Assembly: GCA_021234155.1 (NCBI GenBank)
Contig: JAJEKV010000064.1
Span: forward strand, 2,728,001 to 2,792,000
DNA: 64,000 nt
Origin: Isoetes taiwanensis
Lineage: Eukaryota > Streptophyta > Lycopodiopsida > Isoetales > Isoetaceae
Direction: 5' to 3'
A program made the position numbers and the translations under genes. Numbering within the stretch: position 1 is the first letter of the stretch; every line of letters begins with the position of its first letter. Below the pieces are notes generated by a model that was not told the origin of the DNA, ran no database searches, and was given only the letters and a program-made list of their open reading frames with translations. Below are positions 22,831 through 34,728 of this stretch, piece by piece.

Positions 22831-23807
22831 ACTGATGTGGGTTCTTTCAAGTTTTCCCACGTTTAAAGGGTGGTCTCCTCTATGACCCCTGATAAATTGA
22901 AGCTGTCGGATTTAGGCGTGTTCCAAAATAGGGAAAGGTCTGTCCCAAAGCTCCAACAACCACATCCATCGTAATTTCCTTTGCTGTTGCTTCTTGTGCT
23001 TTTTGATTTGGCTGTCAAAACCATACAGAAGGGGGCCAAAAGCGCTCTTAGACCTAGGCGGTGCTCCTAATTAAACATTCCTATCCATTGAGGCGGCTAC
23101 AGAGCTCTAGTCCTAGTTCATCTTTCCCAGGGATCAGGCCAGAATAGTATTCGAGAAGAAGAACGTTGATGGAACAGCGGCAGTAGCATGCTGGAATCAG
23201 ATTTTAAATCACAGACATGGATTGGCTTGCATTGTCGGGTGATTTTGTTTCCTTTGCGAGGTGGAAACAATGACAAAATGAGAATGTTCGATCGGCTCTG
23301 ATCTTGCCCTCCTTGTGAGCTGCATTTACCTAACCAAGAGCTTACACCTATAGAACATAGCGTTTGGAAACAGAAAACTAGAGCCATTGGAAGACGTCCC
23401 ATAAAAAGAGAATGGGTTTTTTTCTCTAGCCTTATTTTTTAACTGGCCCCTCTTGCTTTACAAAAAGAAGCAAAACAGTTTTGCAAGCACAAAACACACT
23501 AAAACGTACTCTTTGCAAAGTAATACCTCATTAGAATATGCATGTAATGCGATTGAAGGGCAAAGCAAGACATGCTGTGCATTGAATGCATGCCAACTGA
23601 AGGGTGGCTATGGCTATGGTGTAGTAACAGAACTGTGGACTGACAAAACTGTATGCACAAAAATGGATCAAAGTGGAATGAAGCAGAGAAAACAAAGTTA
23701 AAAAAAATAGGAACAGGTCTGGATCCTTGGTCACCTTCCCGAGTAATTGTATATGACATTTTATATATTGTATTTTTGGTTCTCTTTTATTGAGAGGCCA
23801 GGGGGGG
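22831..23807. other. No recognisable gene
   Basis: Downstream of the CSLD exon-2 stub. Short frames only (for example 23118-23402 minus, 23453-23701 plus), with no family match that I can see. Could be CSLD intron or captured flank. Confidence 0.5.
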
Positions 23808-23943
23808 TGTTGAGATGCCACGTTGGGCTCTCATGCCTTTTCCATAATCTATACTTAGCTCTTCCAAGTATAGACATGCCTTTTCCATATTTAGACATGC
23901 CTAATGGCATGCCTTTTTCTATGTACTTATATAAGTGTTCATA
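23808..23943 (+). repeat. Copia LTR 5' scrap
   Basis: Starts TGTTGAGATGCCACG, a plausible LTR terminus, and shares about 120 bp with 16972-17110. It is cut before the LTR 3' end and joined directly to an RBR fragment. A G-run precedes it. Confidence 0.65.
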
Positions 23944-24000
23944 ATCTCTCTGTGTTTTCCTCCAGCGGCCTGCTTATAAAAATCGAACAATTCTTATAAG
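23944..24000 (-). pseudogene. RBR fragment scrap
   Basis: About 55 bp matching 51045-51105 (TCTCTCTGTGTTTTCCTCCAG and following), abutting the LTR scrap on one side and the LINE 3' tail on the other. Confidence 0.6.
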
Positions 24001-24222
24001 GAAGGAAGGAAGGTATTTTTATCGTCCACGGAGACCAATCGGTCTATGGGACCCAATACAAAAGCGCAGCAAGCGGATTACTACCCGGATTAAAAAACCC
24101 CCGCCCCGAAGGGTTTTCGAGGGAAAAACCGTGGCAGCAATCAGCCTGCTGACAAACTGTTCCAACATACAAAATGCAAAAACACACAAATATATATACA
24201 TTCATGTACCCATAGTGCCTGA

Positions 24223-24573
24223 TCAGCGAGCAGCCAGGCGGGGGCAAAGGTGGGCCCGCAGATCCAGTACCTCCTGAATGTACTTCCCCAGAGCACGTAC
24301 TGACGGTGTGTTCATCAGCAAATGTAGGGGCAAGTCCGGCCGTACTAAGGAGCGTGTCGCCCGGACCGGATCGGGAATCTTTGGGCAACTCTGGAAAGTG
24401 TGAGACTCATCCTCAATGGCACCCGTTTGGCAAAGACCCGACAAAGCCTCGTCTGGCGGGGCTCCCCAATCCACCGCCGTCTCAATGAGAGGCGGTGGGC
24501 ACTGTCGAATGGAGGCAATGAGCTGCGCGCTTTTCGGCGGTGGGAATGGGTAGAGCTGCGGGCCCCGAACCAA
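24223..24573 (-). pseudogene. LINE C-terminal Cys/His region
   Basis: Frame with AIEDESHTFQSCP, resembling the H-x-C-type C-terminal motif after LINE RT domains, then a Leu/Arg-rich tail ending near the 3' repeat. Several overlapping frames here are shadows. Confidence 0.5.
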
Positions 24574-24990
24574 CGATGGGGTTGATGTGCTCCTTGTAAT
24601 GGGCCATTTTGACTGCTTCTAGAGCGCGGGGTCCCGTGAGGCTTGCCAAGGAAGCAAGCGCCCAGGTATTCCCGCATGCCGCCACGATCGGCCTCGGTCA
24701 CCGCACGCATCTCATTTCCCCGCACGTTCCATCCGGTGAACCACGATCTCTCTTACCCTCCAACAAAGTTCCGAGCGCATTGCAGGGCCCATTGCCCACA
24801 GAAGCCGCAAGAATCGGAGCCGCAATGTAATCCGATAGGGCGAAGGTTTCACCCCAAGTGCCGTACAAAAATGCCTTCTCGCACTGCTCCAAGTCATTTT
24901 CAGGTCGCTAAAGAGGCGGCCAAGGGCCCCAAACCTCGACCCCATATACAGAAAGCTCGAGCCTCAAACAGTCATGTGTGATGGCCCCAA

Positions 24991-25930
24991 TCATAGAGCT
25001 CTACGCACGGTGATTGTTGTACACGCATGGCATAAAGCACCTTCAGCCTGCTTTGCCACCGCAAGCGGATGGACGTCTCCCCAACTGAGTGAGGAGGGGA
25101 ACTCCACCCCTAGGTACTTGTAGGTGGGTGACCTCCATAGACTGCCCCTCGATATGTGAGTCACGGAGGCGTGGGGTGGCGTGAAGAGGATATGAGAACC
25201 ACCCCTGGTCTTGGCAGATTCACGCGCATGTCGTAGGCGGCATAATGTGTCTAGGGCATCGGATGGGATTTGCATAGCAAAGGGTGTGGGCGGAAGGTCA
25301 ACATCGTCCTTATAGATGAGCTGGTGGGGCGACACGGTGCAAAAGTCGTATGCCACCCCCATGCTCGATAAGCGGGGCTCTCTGGCGGTAGAGGCCAAAA
25401 GTGTTGTTGGTGAGAGGGGCAGCCCACCGGACGCCGATACTCTTGGTGAATGCTTGGCCCATCGGCCGCATCCTGCCAAAACAACTCTCATACGGCTTGT
25501 ATATGGCATTACACTTGCGGCGTGCCCATGATTGACTTGATCTAGCCCATAGCTTTTCCAGGGGACCGTGTCGAAAGCCTTGGCGAAGTCCACAAAGCAG
25601 CAATACAAGTCTTGCCGATGGTTTCGCATTGTCTTCAATCGCCCGCTGCAGTGTAAAGATATGGTCCAACCGATTGTGTGGCGGAGTCTAAAGCCCGCTT
25701 GTGTGAGGGATCGCACATCTGGCGCCTCTTGATGATTCAGGTCAAACCGCCGCTTTCGAGAATGCCGACCAATAGTTTGGCAAATCTTTGAACCGACCAT
25801 GATCGTCCGAATTAATTGGACGGAAGGTGGGTCGGCCCGTCCTTATGAATGGGGACAACCCCTCGCTTATGGTCCATTGTCGGGAAACCTTCTGCAATGC
25901 TCGGTTGAACGGGGTAGTGAGGATCGGCAC
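24991..25930 (-). pseudogene. LINE reverse transcriptase
   Basis: RT used for target-primed reverse transcription. Minus-strand pieces in order: TTPFNRALQKVSRQW (about 25910), GFRLRHT, CCFVDFAKAFDTVPW (motif A, about 25590), SGGLPLSPTTL (motif B), LIYKDDVDL (motif C, about 25320) and YKYLGVEF (about 25110). Motif C should read Y-A-D-D; the Ala codon with the next base would be GCAG but reads AAGG, another change at a CAG. The VDFAKAFDTVP form differs from the L1 LINE at 56-62 kb, so two LINE families are present. Confidence 0.8.
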
Positions 25931-26233
25931 CGGCGGTGACCGCCCATTTGAGTAACTTCGATGGTCAAGATACCATCAGGTCACCGCCTTCCCATTAGCC
26001 GCCCGTTCGCGGGCCCTCCACAACATCCTCCTCCGCGAGAACCAATGGGGGGCCATCCTGTGGGGGGCATGGGCGACGCATCCCACTGGTGGATCATAGA
26101 GCCGCCGCAAGTCTTGCTGCCCCACCGCCCGGGGTGTGATGTCCCCCAGGGTGGGCTGGCCTTCAAGCACTCTCTGGCGCCAAAAGGTTCGAGGATGAGT
26201 GTCAAGCGTCCGAACATTTCCCCTAGTGCACTC

Positions 26234-26548
26234 GGTAAAAGCATGTTAGGGTGTACCACTTTTGGAACTCCGCAAAAGTACATACACTGGGTACTGCCAG
26301 AACTGGGTACTTTCTTATTTTTATTTTCATTAAAACTAGTACAAAAGTTCAAAACAAAAGTCAAGGGCGCATTAATATTCAAAGTTAAGATAAAGATAAT
26401 GCTATTCCGGAGACCAAAATATATATAAAAGTTCTAAAATGTACCTTTTATTGAGATATTATGCTAGTACCCCCGGATCCCGGTACCTTTTTAGGTACTT
26501 TTGGTCACTAAATAATACTTTTTAGGGACACCCTAACATGCTTTTACC
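26234..26548. mobile_element. MITE with 21-bp perfect inverted termini, inside the LINE
   Basis: Termini 26234-26254 (GGTAAAAGCATGTTAGGGTG...) and 26528-26548 are perfect reverse complements over 21 bp. The 315-bp interior is AT-rich and non-coding, unlike the GC-rich LINE on both sides. No clear target duplication; flanks read GTGCACTC and CGCTGGCA. The superfamily is unclear. Confidence 0.75.
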
Positions 26549-26849
26549 CGCTGGCAAGGTTCCGCCTTTGTCTCCTTCCGGATGGCACGCGGTGCGGTGT
26601 GATGGCCGCAGCGTGTATCCGGATCGAGCGTGATTTGAGCCGGGCGCTGCGTTCGTTACACTCCCATCTGCCACGGTGGGGGTGCGGAAAGGTTTGCCCC
26701 CTCGGGTGGCGCCCATGAGCATCTTCATAGTCCTCCGCCTGCTCTCTAGTGTGGGGGTCTGCATGGTGGCGTCCATGAGCATCTCGGCATAGTCTCAGGG
26801 CTCATAATCCAGCCGAGGATGGAGATGGCGGGCATTCCCGGGCGGCTTG

Positions 26850-27867
26850 CCAAGCCATGTCCAAATAAAGTGGGAGGTGATCCGAAGTCAACCTCCTCAT
26901 CCCCGATCGGTGCCCACCCTAAAACAACCGATGAGATGCATATCTTGCGCAACTACGCAGCACATAGTCTACCACGCTTAGACCCTCCCCCGATTGTCCC
27001 GGCTGCAGGTGCAATTTTATGGTGAAGCGGCCATTGTGATGTGCCATTGCAAATTATCAAGTCAAAATACCGCGATAGCAGAGCAACTATTCGCAAAGCG
27101 AAAGTGACTGGTCGTCATCCGATGCGCTCGGGCGGGTTGCCTCGCGGGCGAGGCTGCGCAGGACATCGAGTGAGGGTCAAGTCTCATGGGCTGCTCTACT
27201 CCGTCGGTGCATTGAAATCCCCAAGAAGGGACCACCTAGCCAACCGCTTATGGTCTGGCCAGATGTCATCATATAGATCGACATAAGGGTCCATCCTATC
27301 CGCATCGGAGTGGTCGCGATAGAAGGTGCTCTCTGCGTGAGGGAAATAACAAAGACGCCGAAAAAGAGGGTTGCCACCGGCATTATGCACACGAACCCAC
27401 AAGTACCGGGTTGGTTGCATCTGTCTTTTGGAGGGTGACCGAATGTGCCAAGGTTGTCCCCAGTAGCAAGCAACCCCACCATGACCCCTCCGGTCCGTAC
27501 ATGCATTGAAGACCGAAATGTTGGTAACCCGACAGGTCGTAGCTCGTGGCCCAAGATGCTCCCATGTCTCTATGAGAAAGATGAGATCCATATCGGCCGC
27601 CACGGAGTTGAGACCGTATCCCCTTCGCCAAAGGAAGCCTCGACAATTCCATGAGACCACCCAGGAGGCACAATTCCTATTTGTCGCCAAAGAGGGCGCG
27701 CAACCGACTGAAGTGGGTGGGTGGAGGACGGGAAGTAGAGGCTGAGTGAGAAGTAGATGGAGCGGAGGCAGCATGTGGCTGAGAGGGCGTGGGTCGTGAG
27801 GAAGAAGGAGTAGGAGCAGGAGTAGGAGAAGGGGGGACTGTGGTAGGAGAAGCAGAAGCAGGACCAA
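26850..27867 (-). pseudogene. LINE endonuclease (EEP-type)
   Basis: Apurinic-endonuclease-like domain that nicks target DNA. Seen in order: VVSWNCRGFLWRRG, an IFLIETWE catalytic-Glu region, GGVACYWG, LGDFNAP (Asn-containing catalytic loop), then across frameshifts VDYVLRSCARYASHR and the terminal TSDHLPLYLDM (SDH-x-P motif). The Leu-rich N-terminal reading upstream of the domain is an out-of-frame reading of the Pro/Ser-rich linker and is not a signal peptide. Confidence 0.8.
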
Positions 27868-28189
27868 GTTCAGCTGCGATTGGGGCTGCGGGGTCTGCAG
27901 CAGTGGGCGAGGGCAAATTTAGAGACAAATTTCTTGTATGATTTCTGGCATTGTGTAGCACAACTGAGGACAGTTATCTTTTACCCTGATGGGCTATTCC
28001 GATTCTGTTTTGAACTTGTGAATTCGTTGTAGTTGCTTGGTGAGGCCTTCTAAGGCACAACCATAAGAGCCAATAAAAGGGTAAAATAACCATATAAAGA
28101 GCAAGCCTTACATGCCAAGGCACCTTTTGGAAAAAGGTCTTGGGAGGAAAGGGAGAAGGGAGCTAGCTAAATAAATAGAGGAGAAGGAC

Positions 28190-28560
28190 GTTTGTTGAAG
28201 GTGATCCTGGCAAAACCTTCAACCTCAGTGGTTTAGAACCTCCAGGTTGCTTAAGGCAATCACTCTATGTGAAAACTTCCAAGTAGAATGCTCAAACAAT
28301 GATTGTGAACCACATTCATGAAAGAGAAAAAAGTCTGCCTTGCAATAATAGATGCCAAATGCAATCCAGAGAGAGCTTGTTCATGTTTTTTGGTGCTAAG
28401 GCTACTCAAGATCTTGAAGGATATTGGGCATAAAGTCGATTGAACTTCGATTAGAGCAAATCCCTCAAAAATGCATTCTTGACTAGGTCACAATTTGGTC
28501 AATATCCCTCGCAGAGAGTGAAATTTTCTAACTGGATAAAGGCAGCTCCTTTTTAGGATT
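28190..28560 (+). repeat. Inverted, diverged homologue of the protease 3' flank
   Basis: On the plus strand it matches the minus strand of about 3640-4040 (and 32840-33190): shared words include AAAACCTTCAACCTC, TTTAGAACCTCCA, GAGAAAAAAGTC and TTTGGTCAATATCCC. It is more diverged than copies A and B are from each other, so an older duplication or a separate member of the same repeat. Confidence 0.65.
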
Positions 28561-29009
28561 TGATGCTTGAATCCCTCTCTAGTATATCTGCACACAATGG
28601 TCAAGCATACTTTTTGCATGTGCAAATTTTCTGGAAATTTGATTTCAAGTTCAACAGATTGTCACAAACTATGAACAGCAGGCAAATCTTGAATCTCTCG
28701 ATGCTTGAATGTACTTTTTTGTTCTTTGGAGTAATTTCAATGCTATCAATGCTTATGCAGGTGAGAGGATGCAAATTACTCAAGCAAGGTATAAATATGG
28801 ACTGATAAGAGCAGATTAATGATCTGGTTGTGCAAGTTCGAATTTCTATCAAAGGAGTATGCAGGCACTTTAGCTATCATAAACCTATGCTATATATGCT
28901 TACATGCAACACTTTAGCTATCTCTTTTTTTTTTTTTTTTTTTTTTTTGTGCTAGAATGCAAGGATCATGTTGTGCATTCATGATGCCAAACACAAAGTC
29001 AACTGAAAA
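28561..29009. other. No gene; T-run
   Basis: AT-rich, with a T-run of about 25 at 28925-28949. No recognisable coding sequence. Confidence 0.5.
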
Positions 29010-29271
29010 CATTCACAAATATATCACCAAGGATCGAATTTTCAAAATACTTGGACTGATTTTGGTATTTGAGAAGGATTTTAAGACCATTGGAGCTTTC
29101 TTGTCTATCTCAAGGCCAGACATTCTCATAATGTGATGAGGCATCATATTAAGAGGTGATCCCCCATCTAATAGGACCTTGGTCAGGATCTTTTTGCCCT
29201 TTCTAGCAACACAAATAAAAGCTCCTGGGTCATAATCTGAAAGAAGTTTGAATAGATAATAATGTCAACTA
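29010..29271 (-). pseudogene. Ty3/Gypsy retropepsin fragment
   Basis: An ATG-less minus-strand frame of about 80 codons from 29271 to the stop near 29010: DYDPGAFICVARKGKK, then TKVLLDGGSPLNMMP, then MRMSGLEIDKKAPM. LLDGGS with following N-x-M is the active-site form of retropepsins in plant Gypsy polyproteins (D-x-G-S). Gag upstream and RT downstream are not recognisable. The first 45 bases of the window hold the corresponding upstream end of copy A. Confidence 0.6.
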
Positions 29272-32200
29272 GGTATATAAGATTCACAATGCACAAGTTA
29301 TAAATTCACTATAACTATGCAACCATTGTCTTCTCAAAATATGAATTGAAATACTATGATATCATATTGTAGACAATGAAATGAATTCAATATATGAGTT
29401 CGACAGCACGAGCCTGTTCCCCTTGAACAACTTATTCCTGTGTGTATCTCAATTGAAAACTTCTTCTTAATTTATTTTACAAGGATCCGCCGCTTAGGCC
29501 AGATCCGCCGCCTCAGGTAACCTTCTTTGGGTGAATCTCCATGGTTCTGGGGACTTTCCCCATTTGAATATGGATTTATGCTTAAGGCATTGGACCAAGT
29601 TAGTCCAACTTTAACTCCAATGAATCTAAATCATATAACCATGTGAACTTATCATTCATGCAAAACCCCATCGACTATTTTATGTAGTTAGATTGTATAA
29701 AATAAGCACCAAAGCCATGTTAAAAATCACCATAGTTCATTTAATCTTGTTAATTAGGCATTCTCATTATTCTTAATATAAAAAGGTCTACATGTTATCA
29801 TCTGTGTTCTTTGTAAAATCACAAACATTGTATGCGACATCAAAACATGCACATGTTAGCTACCAAAGCAGTGTTAAAGGCCACTAATAATCAAAATGCA
29901 AAATTACATTAGCCACATGTGTTGTCTTACAAGTGATCAAAGAAAGCATGTGAATTTAGCACATACAAATATCATAGTATTCCATCTTAAATCCATTTGT
30001 TTATTAAAAAGAAACCATTAGATGAAACTCTCTACTTTTAATGTTGTAATAGATAACCACCATAAGATGAAACCACTAGTATAAACCTTGATATAGACCT
30101 TTATCATACTTAACAAACCATATTAGAATATGAAACTGTCATGCAAAAACAACATATTAGTCATATTAGTCGTAAAGACCACTATAGTAGGTGGTTTTTT
30201 ATTCTCATGGATATGTATCAAAGTCCACTATTATAGTGGTTTTAAGTGGAGCCTTGTGATGTCTATCCGCCCCTACCTCCATCACCTCCTCTTCCTCCCG
30301 CATAGCCAGGTTGTCCAGCTTGGCCATTGTGGCCTCGCAGCCGGTGCACCCTGAGACATTCATTCCATACTCATCTGCACAAGAGTTGCCCTTAGTCCAC
30401 ATAAAACACTTCAAATCTTCACTCTTTTCCACCAGATCCATTAAACTGCTGTCACATTCCCATCCATCAGCTCATATTCTTTACCACTGATCACACTTGT
30501 CATGCAGGTTCATCTGCAAATCACTTCCATGTTCATATTCATATCATACTGAAATCTACCACCACCATCTGTCTCTCAATCCATTGCAGGTCCATTGAGC
30601 TGCCAAGCATATCTCCACATTGGCAGTTGGCTGGAATCCTATTCTGATTATCAAGCAAGAAACAAGAGGCTGGGGGATCAGCCTGTTCTTTTAGTTTGGC
30701 ATAATGCTGCCATGCTATGGCAGCATGGAAGAGCAAGACACATTCTCATATTCTCATGCCCACACTTCAATTTGAACACAGATATACAAAGACAATGCAT
30801 CTTTGCACATTTTGAGAAGAAGACTTGAAGACCAAAGTGAGGACATTTGACAAAAATCACACAAGCATGGCATGGAAGGAGATTCAAGCAAATGTTGAAG
30901 ATTTGAAGACCCCTTGAAGAGTTCTTGGTATGTGATGCTACTATTTGAGTTCTTGGCATAGCCACATCATTCCTTGATTTCCATCTTAAGCCTTCCATAT
31001 CCCTTATTATAAAAACTTGCCCATGAGACCTCAAATTCTATCCCTACATCTCATTTCCTAAGGCAAAATGGCCTAGAAGATTTTTTCTAGTCAAAACTTC
31101 TCCTTCACATGTCATTCATATCTCACACACTCACCATATCATTACCATTTCATTAAAGCACGATATCTACTTGACTTGGTCATGCACATGATCAAAGGTC
31201 AAAAGTCAAATGAAGAGAGAGAGAGTGTAAGATTCCTAAGGGAAGCAATTAAGAGTCAAAATTTACCTAGAAAATGCAAATTATATGCATTGGCACTTAA
31301 ATTGACCTATGACACCATCCAAAAGGGGCCAAATCACCATACATGTCATCTTCATTGCCATGTCATATCATACACGTGTCACCCCATTGAAGTTCCATCC
31401 TTTGCAAAAAATCTTCAATTTAAAGTGTTTAGGTTCATAAGGGTGACATATTATCTTGCCACATCATCACCTACACTTCCACATCATCATCCACATGTCA
31501 TACACATCATCTCCACATCATCTCATGTTTTGACTAGAAAAAATATTCTTAGCCAAGTTGTTTGACATCTCATTACCCCTACTTGCCATGTCATCCTCAC
31601 ATTGCCAACTCATCATGCCTACATGCCACATCACCATTCTCATACCCCTTCTCAAAGCAAAAATTAAAAAGCCTTTTTTGCTAAAAAGATTCCACCATCA
31701 TTGAGAGCATCAAAAAGAAATTCCAAAAATTCGTTTATTTGGGCCTTCATATATGACTTCTTGGGAAACGTGCCAAACCATATATTGCAAAAATGTTTCC
31801 TATCTACCCCCCAGCCTAGATTCCCCTGCCAATCACCCCCCACCACGTGGTACACCCGGGCGTGTGGGGCAGTGGAGGTACCAAATCCCACATGGGCACA
31901 GCATACGCTTTATTAACAGAGATAAAAATTTCAGGCCTTTTATACCTTGGCTACTTTTCTTCTACACGTCTGGGGGTATATCGAGCTTGTTTTTCTAAAA
32001 ACCCTAACAGACTGTTATGCCAAGATCCGGCTGAAACACCTGATTCAACCACCAAATCATGACCTAGAGATATCGGATCGGCCCATATTATACCAAGAAC
32101 CTATCAGATAAACTAAAAAACAAAAAATGCGGCACGGATTTGCCAAGAACAATACTGAACAGAGGTTTTCAAAACGGGAAATTGTTTTGAGAAGTTTTTT

Positions 32201-33348
32201 GAGGGCTTTGAGGTGAAAGATAGATCGATTACCTTGAAGAGGGATCGGTTCACACATCTGGAGCTTGATTCTGCCTTCCAAACATGATATTTTGCATGAA
32301 TTATTGACAAAATTGTGCGGTTTACTTGATTGTATACCTTTTTCATCCTGTGCCCAAGACTTAGAGATTGGGATTATTATTGTTTGCCTGTGTGATCATG
32401 AGTTAAATGAAAATTCGAGCCTTGTTGACAAAATTATGAGTGTCTCATATTGATTTTATGACAGACATCATTCCCATATTATTACTTAGCCTTTGCATCC
32501 TACTTCAAAAAGGGAAAAAAGTAGAAGTATTGCATATAAGCGTCTTTAGTATAAGTTCATGGTATTCATAATGCTTGGTTGAAGTTTAAGTCTGACCCAC
32601 AGGGTCATTGATCTGCAAATGCAACTCCATATTTATATTCTGCTCAAGTAACCTTCATCAGTTCATTGGCATAATCATTGTAGGCATTGATACTGCATAG
32701 AAAAGCAAAAAAAGTGCATCCAAATAGCTAGTTATTCCAAATTTATCTGCTGTTTATACTTTGTCCAAAAAGATATACATCTTTCTGCAAAGGGCAGTCT
32801 GGAACATTGTGTGCAGACATTTTAGAAAGGGTTTGAAGCATCAGATCTCAAAAGGAGGCCATCTTTATCGAGTTTGAAAATTTAACTCTCTGCCAGGGAT
32901 ATTGACCAAAAATTGACCTGGTCAGGATTGCTTATTTGACCAGCTTGCTCTTATTAAAATCTATCTGACTTTTTTTTCAACATCCTTCAAGGTCCTGAGC
33001 AGCTCTAGAATCAAGAATCATAAGTAAAACCCCTTTAGTTTGCATTTGGCATGCATTCTTGCAAGGCCGACTTTTTTCTCTTTAGGGAAAGCTGTTCTTA
33101 ACCGCCGTTTGAGCATTCTTCTTGGGAATTTTTCACTCAGAGTGGTTGCCTCAAGCAACCTGGAGGTTCTAAACCACTGAGGTTGAAGGTTTTGCCAGGA
33201 ACACCTTCAACATACACATAATGCTCTAGATCTTTAAAGCAAGCCATAAGTCCTATTATGTAATATATACCCCACATGCAATCCAGAGCCAAGCACAACA
33301 TAAGAGAGGCAAGCATAATCGAAAAAAATATATATCGTAGGTACAATG
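29272..33348. other. Non-coding part of copy B, no gene recognised
   Basis: Counterpart of 46-4147 with more of its CAG/CTG words kept. A minus-strand frame of 78 codons at 30205-30441 (acidic, CADEYGMNVSGCTGC) is shared in part with copy A but is unassigned. The 3' flank of the protease runs to about 33150. Confidence 0.5.
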
Positions 33349-34677
33349 CTACAACTTGGTACAGTCAGCCTTCATAAAGGAGACTTTCATCTCTTTGGCA
33401 TCAAAGGTCATAAGATGATTTTGTTGCATGATATTTCCTATGATACCAAGATTGTCGTCACCAGGCAATATTAGCAAGCACAATTGAGAACCTTCAAATC
33501 GGGCATAATTTTTCGGTGAGGGATGAAATGAAGCTCCCTTTGAATCGAAAACTCAAGGATGGAATTTTTACATTGGGCGTGGTTCGAAACATCAAAGCAT
33601 GCTTTATATTTACGGCCGGGATCGATGTAATCATCATTGTTCACGTTGTCGACAACCGAAGTCCGGCAAGGCATCAATAAATGCATCTACTACGCCGTTG
33701 AATACAAGAGGGCTTAAGAAAGTGAATCTTTGAAACTGAGTCAAAGACGGTGCCTTCCACTCCCGATTTGCTCCAAAGATTAAGATCTAAAGAGGCATTA
33801 CATCTTGAAATCAATGTATTACCAATAGTTATACTTTCAAGCCGGATTTGAATAGAATGTTGGGCTGGTCAAGGATAGGAGTGGATTGACTTTTGGCTGT
33901 TGAGAAGGGTAAGTTGCCCCCAAGAAACAAAATGCTATGCGCATCCTGGGAATAATGAGTGAGGCAATAAGAGAACTTTCCATCAAGGAATGGAAGTTGT
34001 GAGATGAGAGAAGTAGGGCGAAGATTTAATCCAATCAGGCCACTAGCATTCTTAAAATCTCCTACTAGTTTATGTGCGCACCCGATAATTATCTTGGAAG
34101 TTCGAGTTACACCGGAAGAGGAACTGAGGGTGAGGGCTTCATCGGCATATTCCCCAATGCTGTAAGACCCGTCTACATACTGATACTTATATACGCAAGA
34201 GTTACGAGACATATTGTAATATTTTTCGTCATTGGTAGGGCAAGAGGAGCTTGCGAAAGATTGACACGCATGGGAATTGCAAGAGATAGGGGAAAAGGAA
34301 GTCGAATGAGAAGTATTTAACATAGAAGGAGGGCAATGACTACAGTGTTTATGTTTATTGTTGCAATGCACCCAGACCAGTTCACTTGCCGAATCGATGA
34401 TTGTCGTGAAGTTTATAGGCGGAGTACCCAACTGCAACACCGTGAAATAATCAACTGAACCGCTATAAACTTTGCTTTGATATATATCATGTGGCCGCTT
34501 TGCTCTAGTCATCAGGGCTTTCCATCTCTCGTTGCTCCTTATGGCTCCAAGGGCTAGCTTCTCAGGTATGGATTTACCGGCATCCACATGATGCAATATT
34601 AGTCTATATACATCGGCTTTTGCTACTTGTCCAATCGTTATTAATAAGAGTAGGATCCAAAAACCACATATGCCCAT
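33349..34677 (-). pseudogene. Nepenthesin-type aspartic protease, copy B (nearly complete)
   Basis: Pepsin-family endopeptidase with an N-terminal signal peptide (MGICGFWILLLLITIGQVAKA). 282 codons are open from 34677 to 33829. Order of parts: a short propeptide, LGTPPINFTTIIDSASELVWV (first catalytic Asp, D-S-A-S where the family has D-T-G-S), a Cys-rich nepenthesin insert, the flap YVDGSYSIGEY, IIGCAH, GLIGL and KFSYCL. After a slip near 33835: GTVFDSVSKIHFL (second Asp, D-S-V-S for D-S-G-T), KACFDVS, and NLGIIGNIMQQNHLMTFDA to the TAG at 33349-33351. Total about 443 codons, the family length, with no intron. The altered Gly positions and two or three slips suggest it is inactive. Confidence 0.88.
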
Positions 34678-34719
34678 GACTCACGCTTGTTGAATTACCA
34701 CTACGCTAATATTATTCCT

Positions 34720-34728
34720 TATATATAT
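34720..34728 (-). promoter_or_regulatory. TATA box of protease copy B
   Basis: TATATAT motif on the minus strand about 45 bp before the ATG, conserved in all three copies. Confidence 0.55.

Larger units (their letters stand above)
24001..27961 (-). mobile_element. Decayed LINE (non-L1 type), minus strand
   Basis: Non-LTR retrotransposon read from 27961 down to 24001. A Pro/Ala/Ser-rich segment (27961-27677) is followed by an endonuclease (27800-26850), a gap holding a MITE, a reverse transcriptase (about 26000-24991) and a Cys/His tail near 24400. It ends in a short CCTT repeat (GGAA on plus, about 24000-24014) instead of poly-A, as in RTE- and CR1-related clades. GC content is well above its surroundings. 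Frames are broken many times, several at altered CAG/CTG. Confidence 0.85.

Noticed and set aside
24300-24985. Many overlapping frames of 60-126 codons on both strands
   Set aside because: GC-rich decayed LINE sequence gives long chance frames; only the Cys/His-tail frame resembles a known part.
27677-27867. Leu-rich N-terminus upstream of the LINE endonuclease, resembling a signal peptide
   Set aside because: It is an out-of-frame reading of the Pro/Ala/Ser-rich linker seen in the neighbouring frame.
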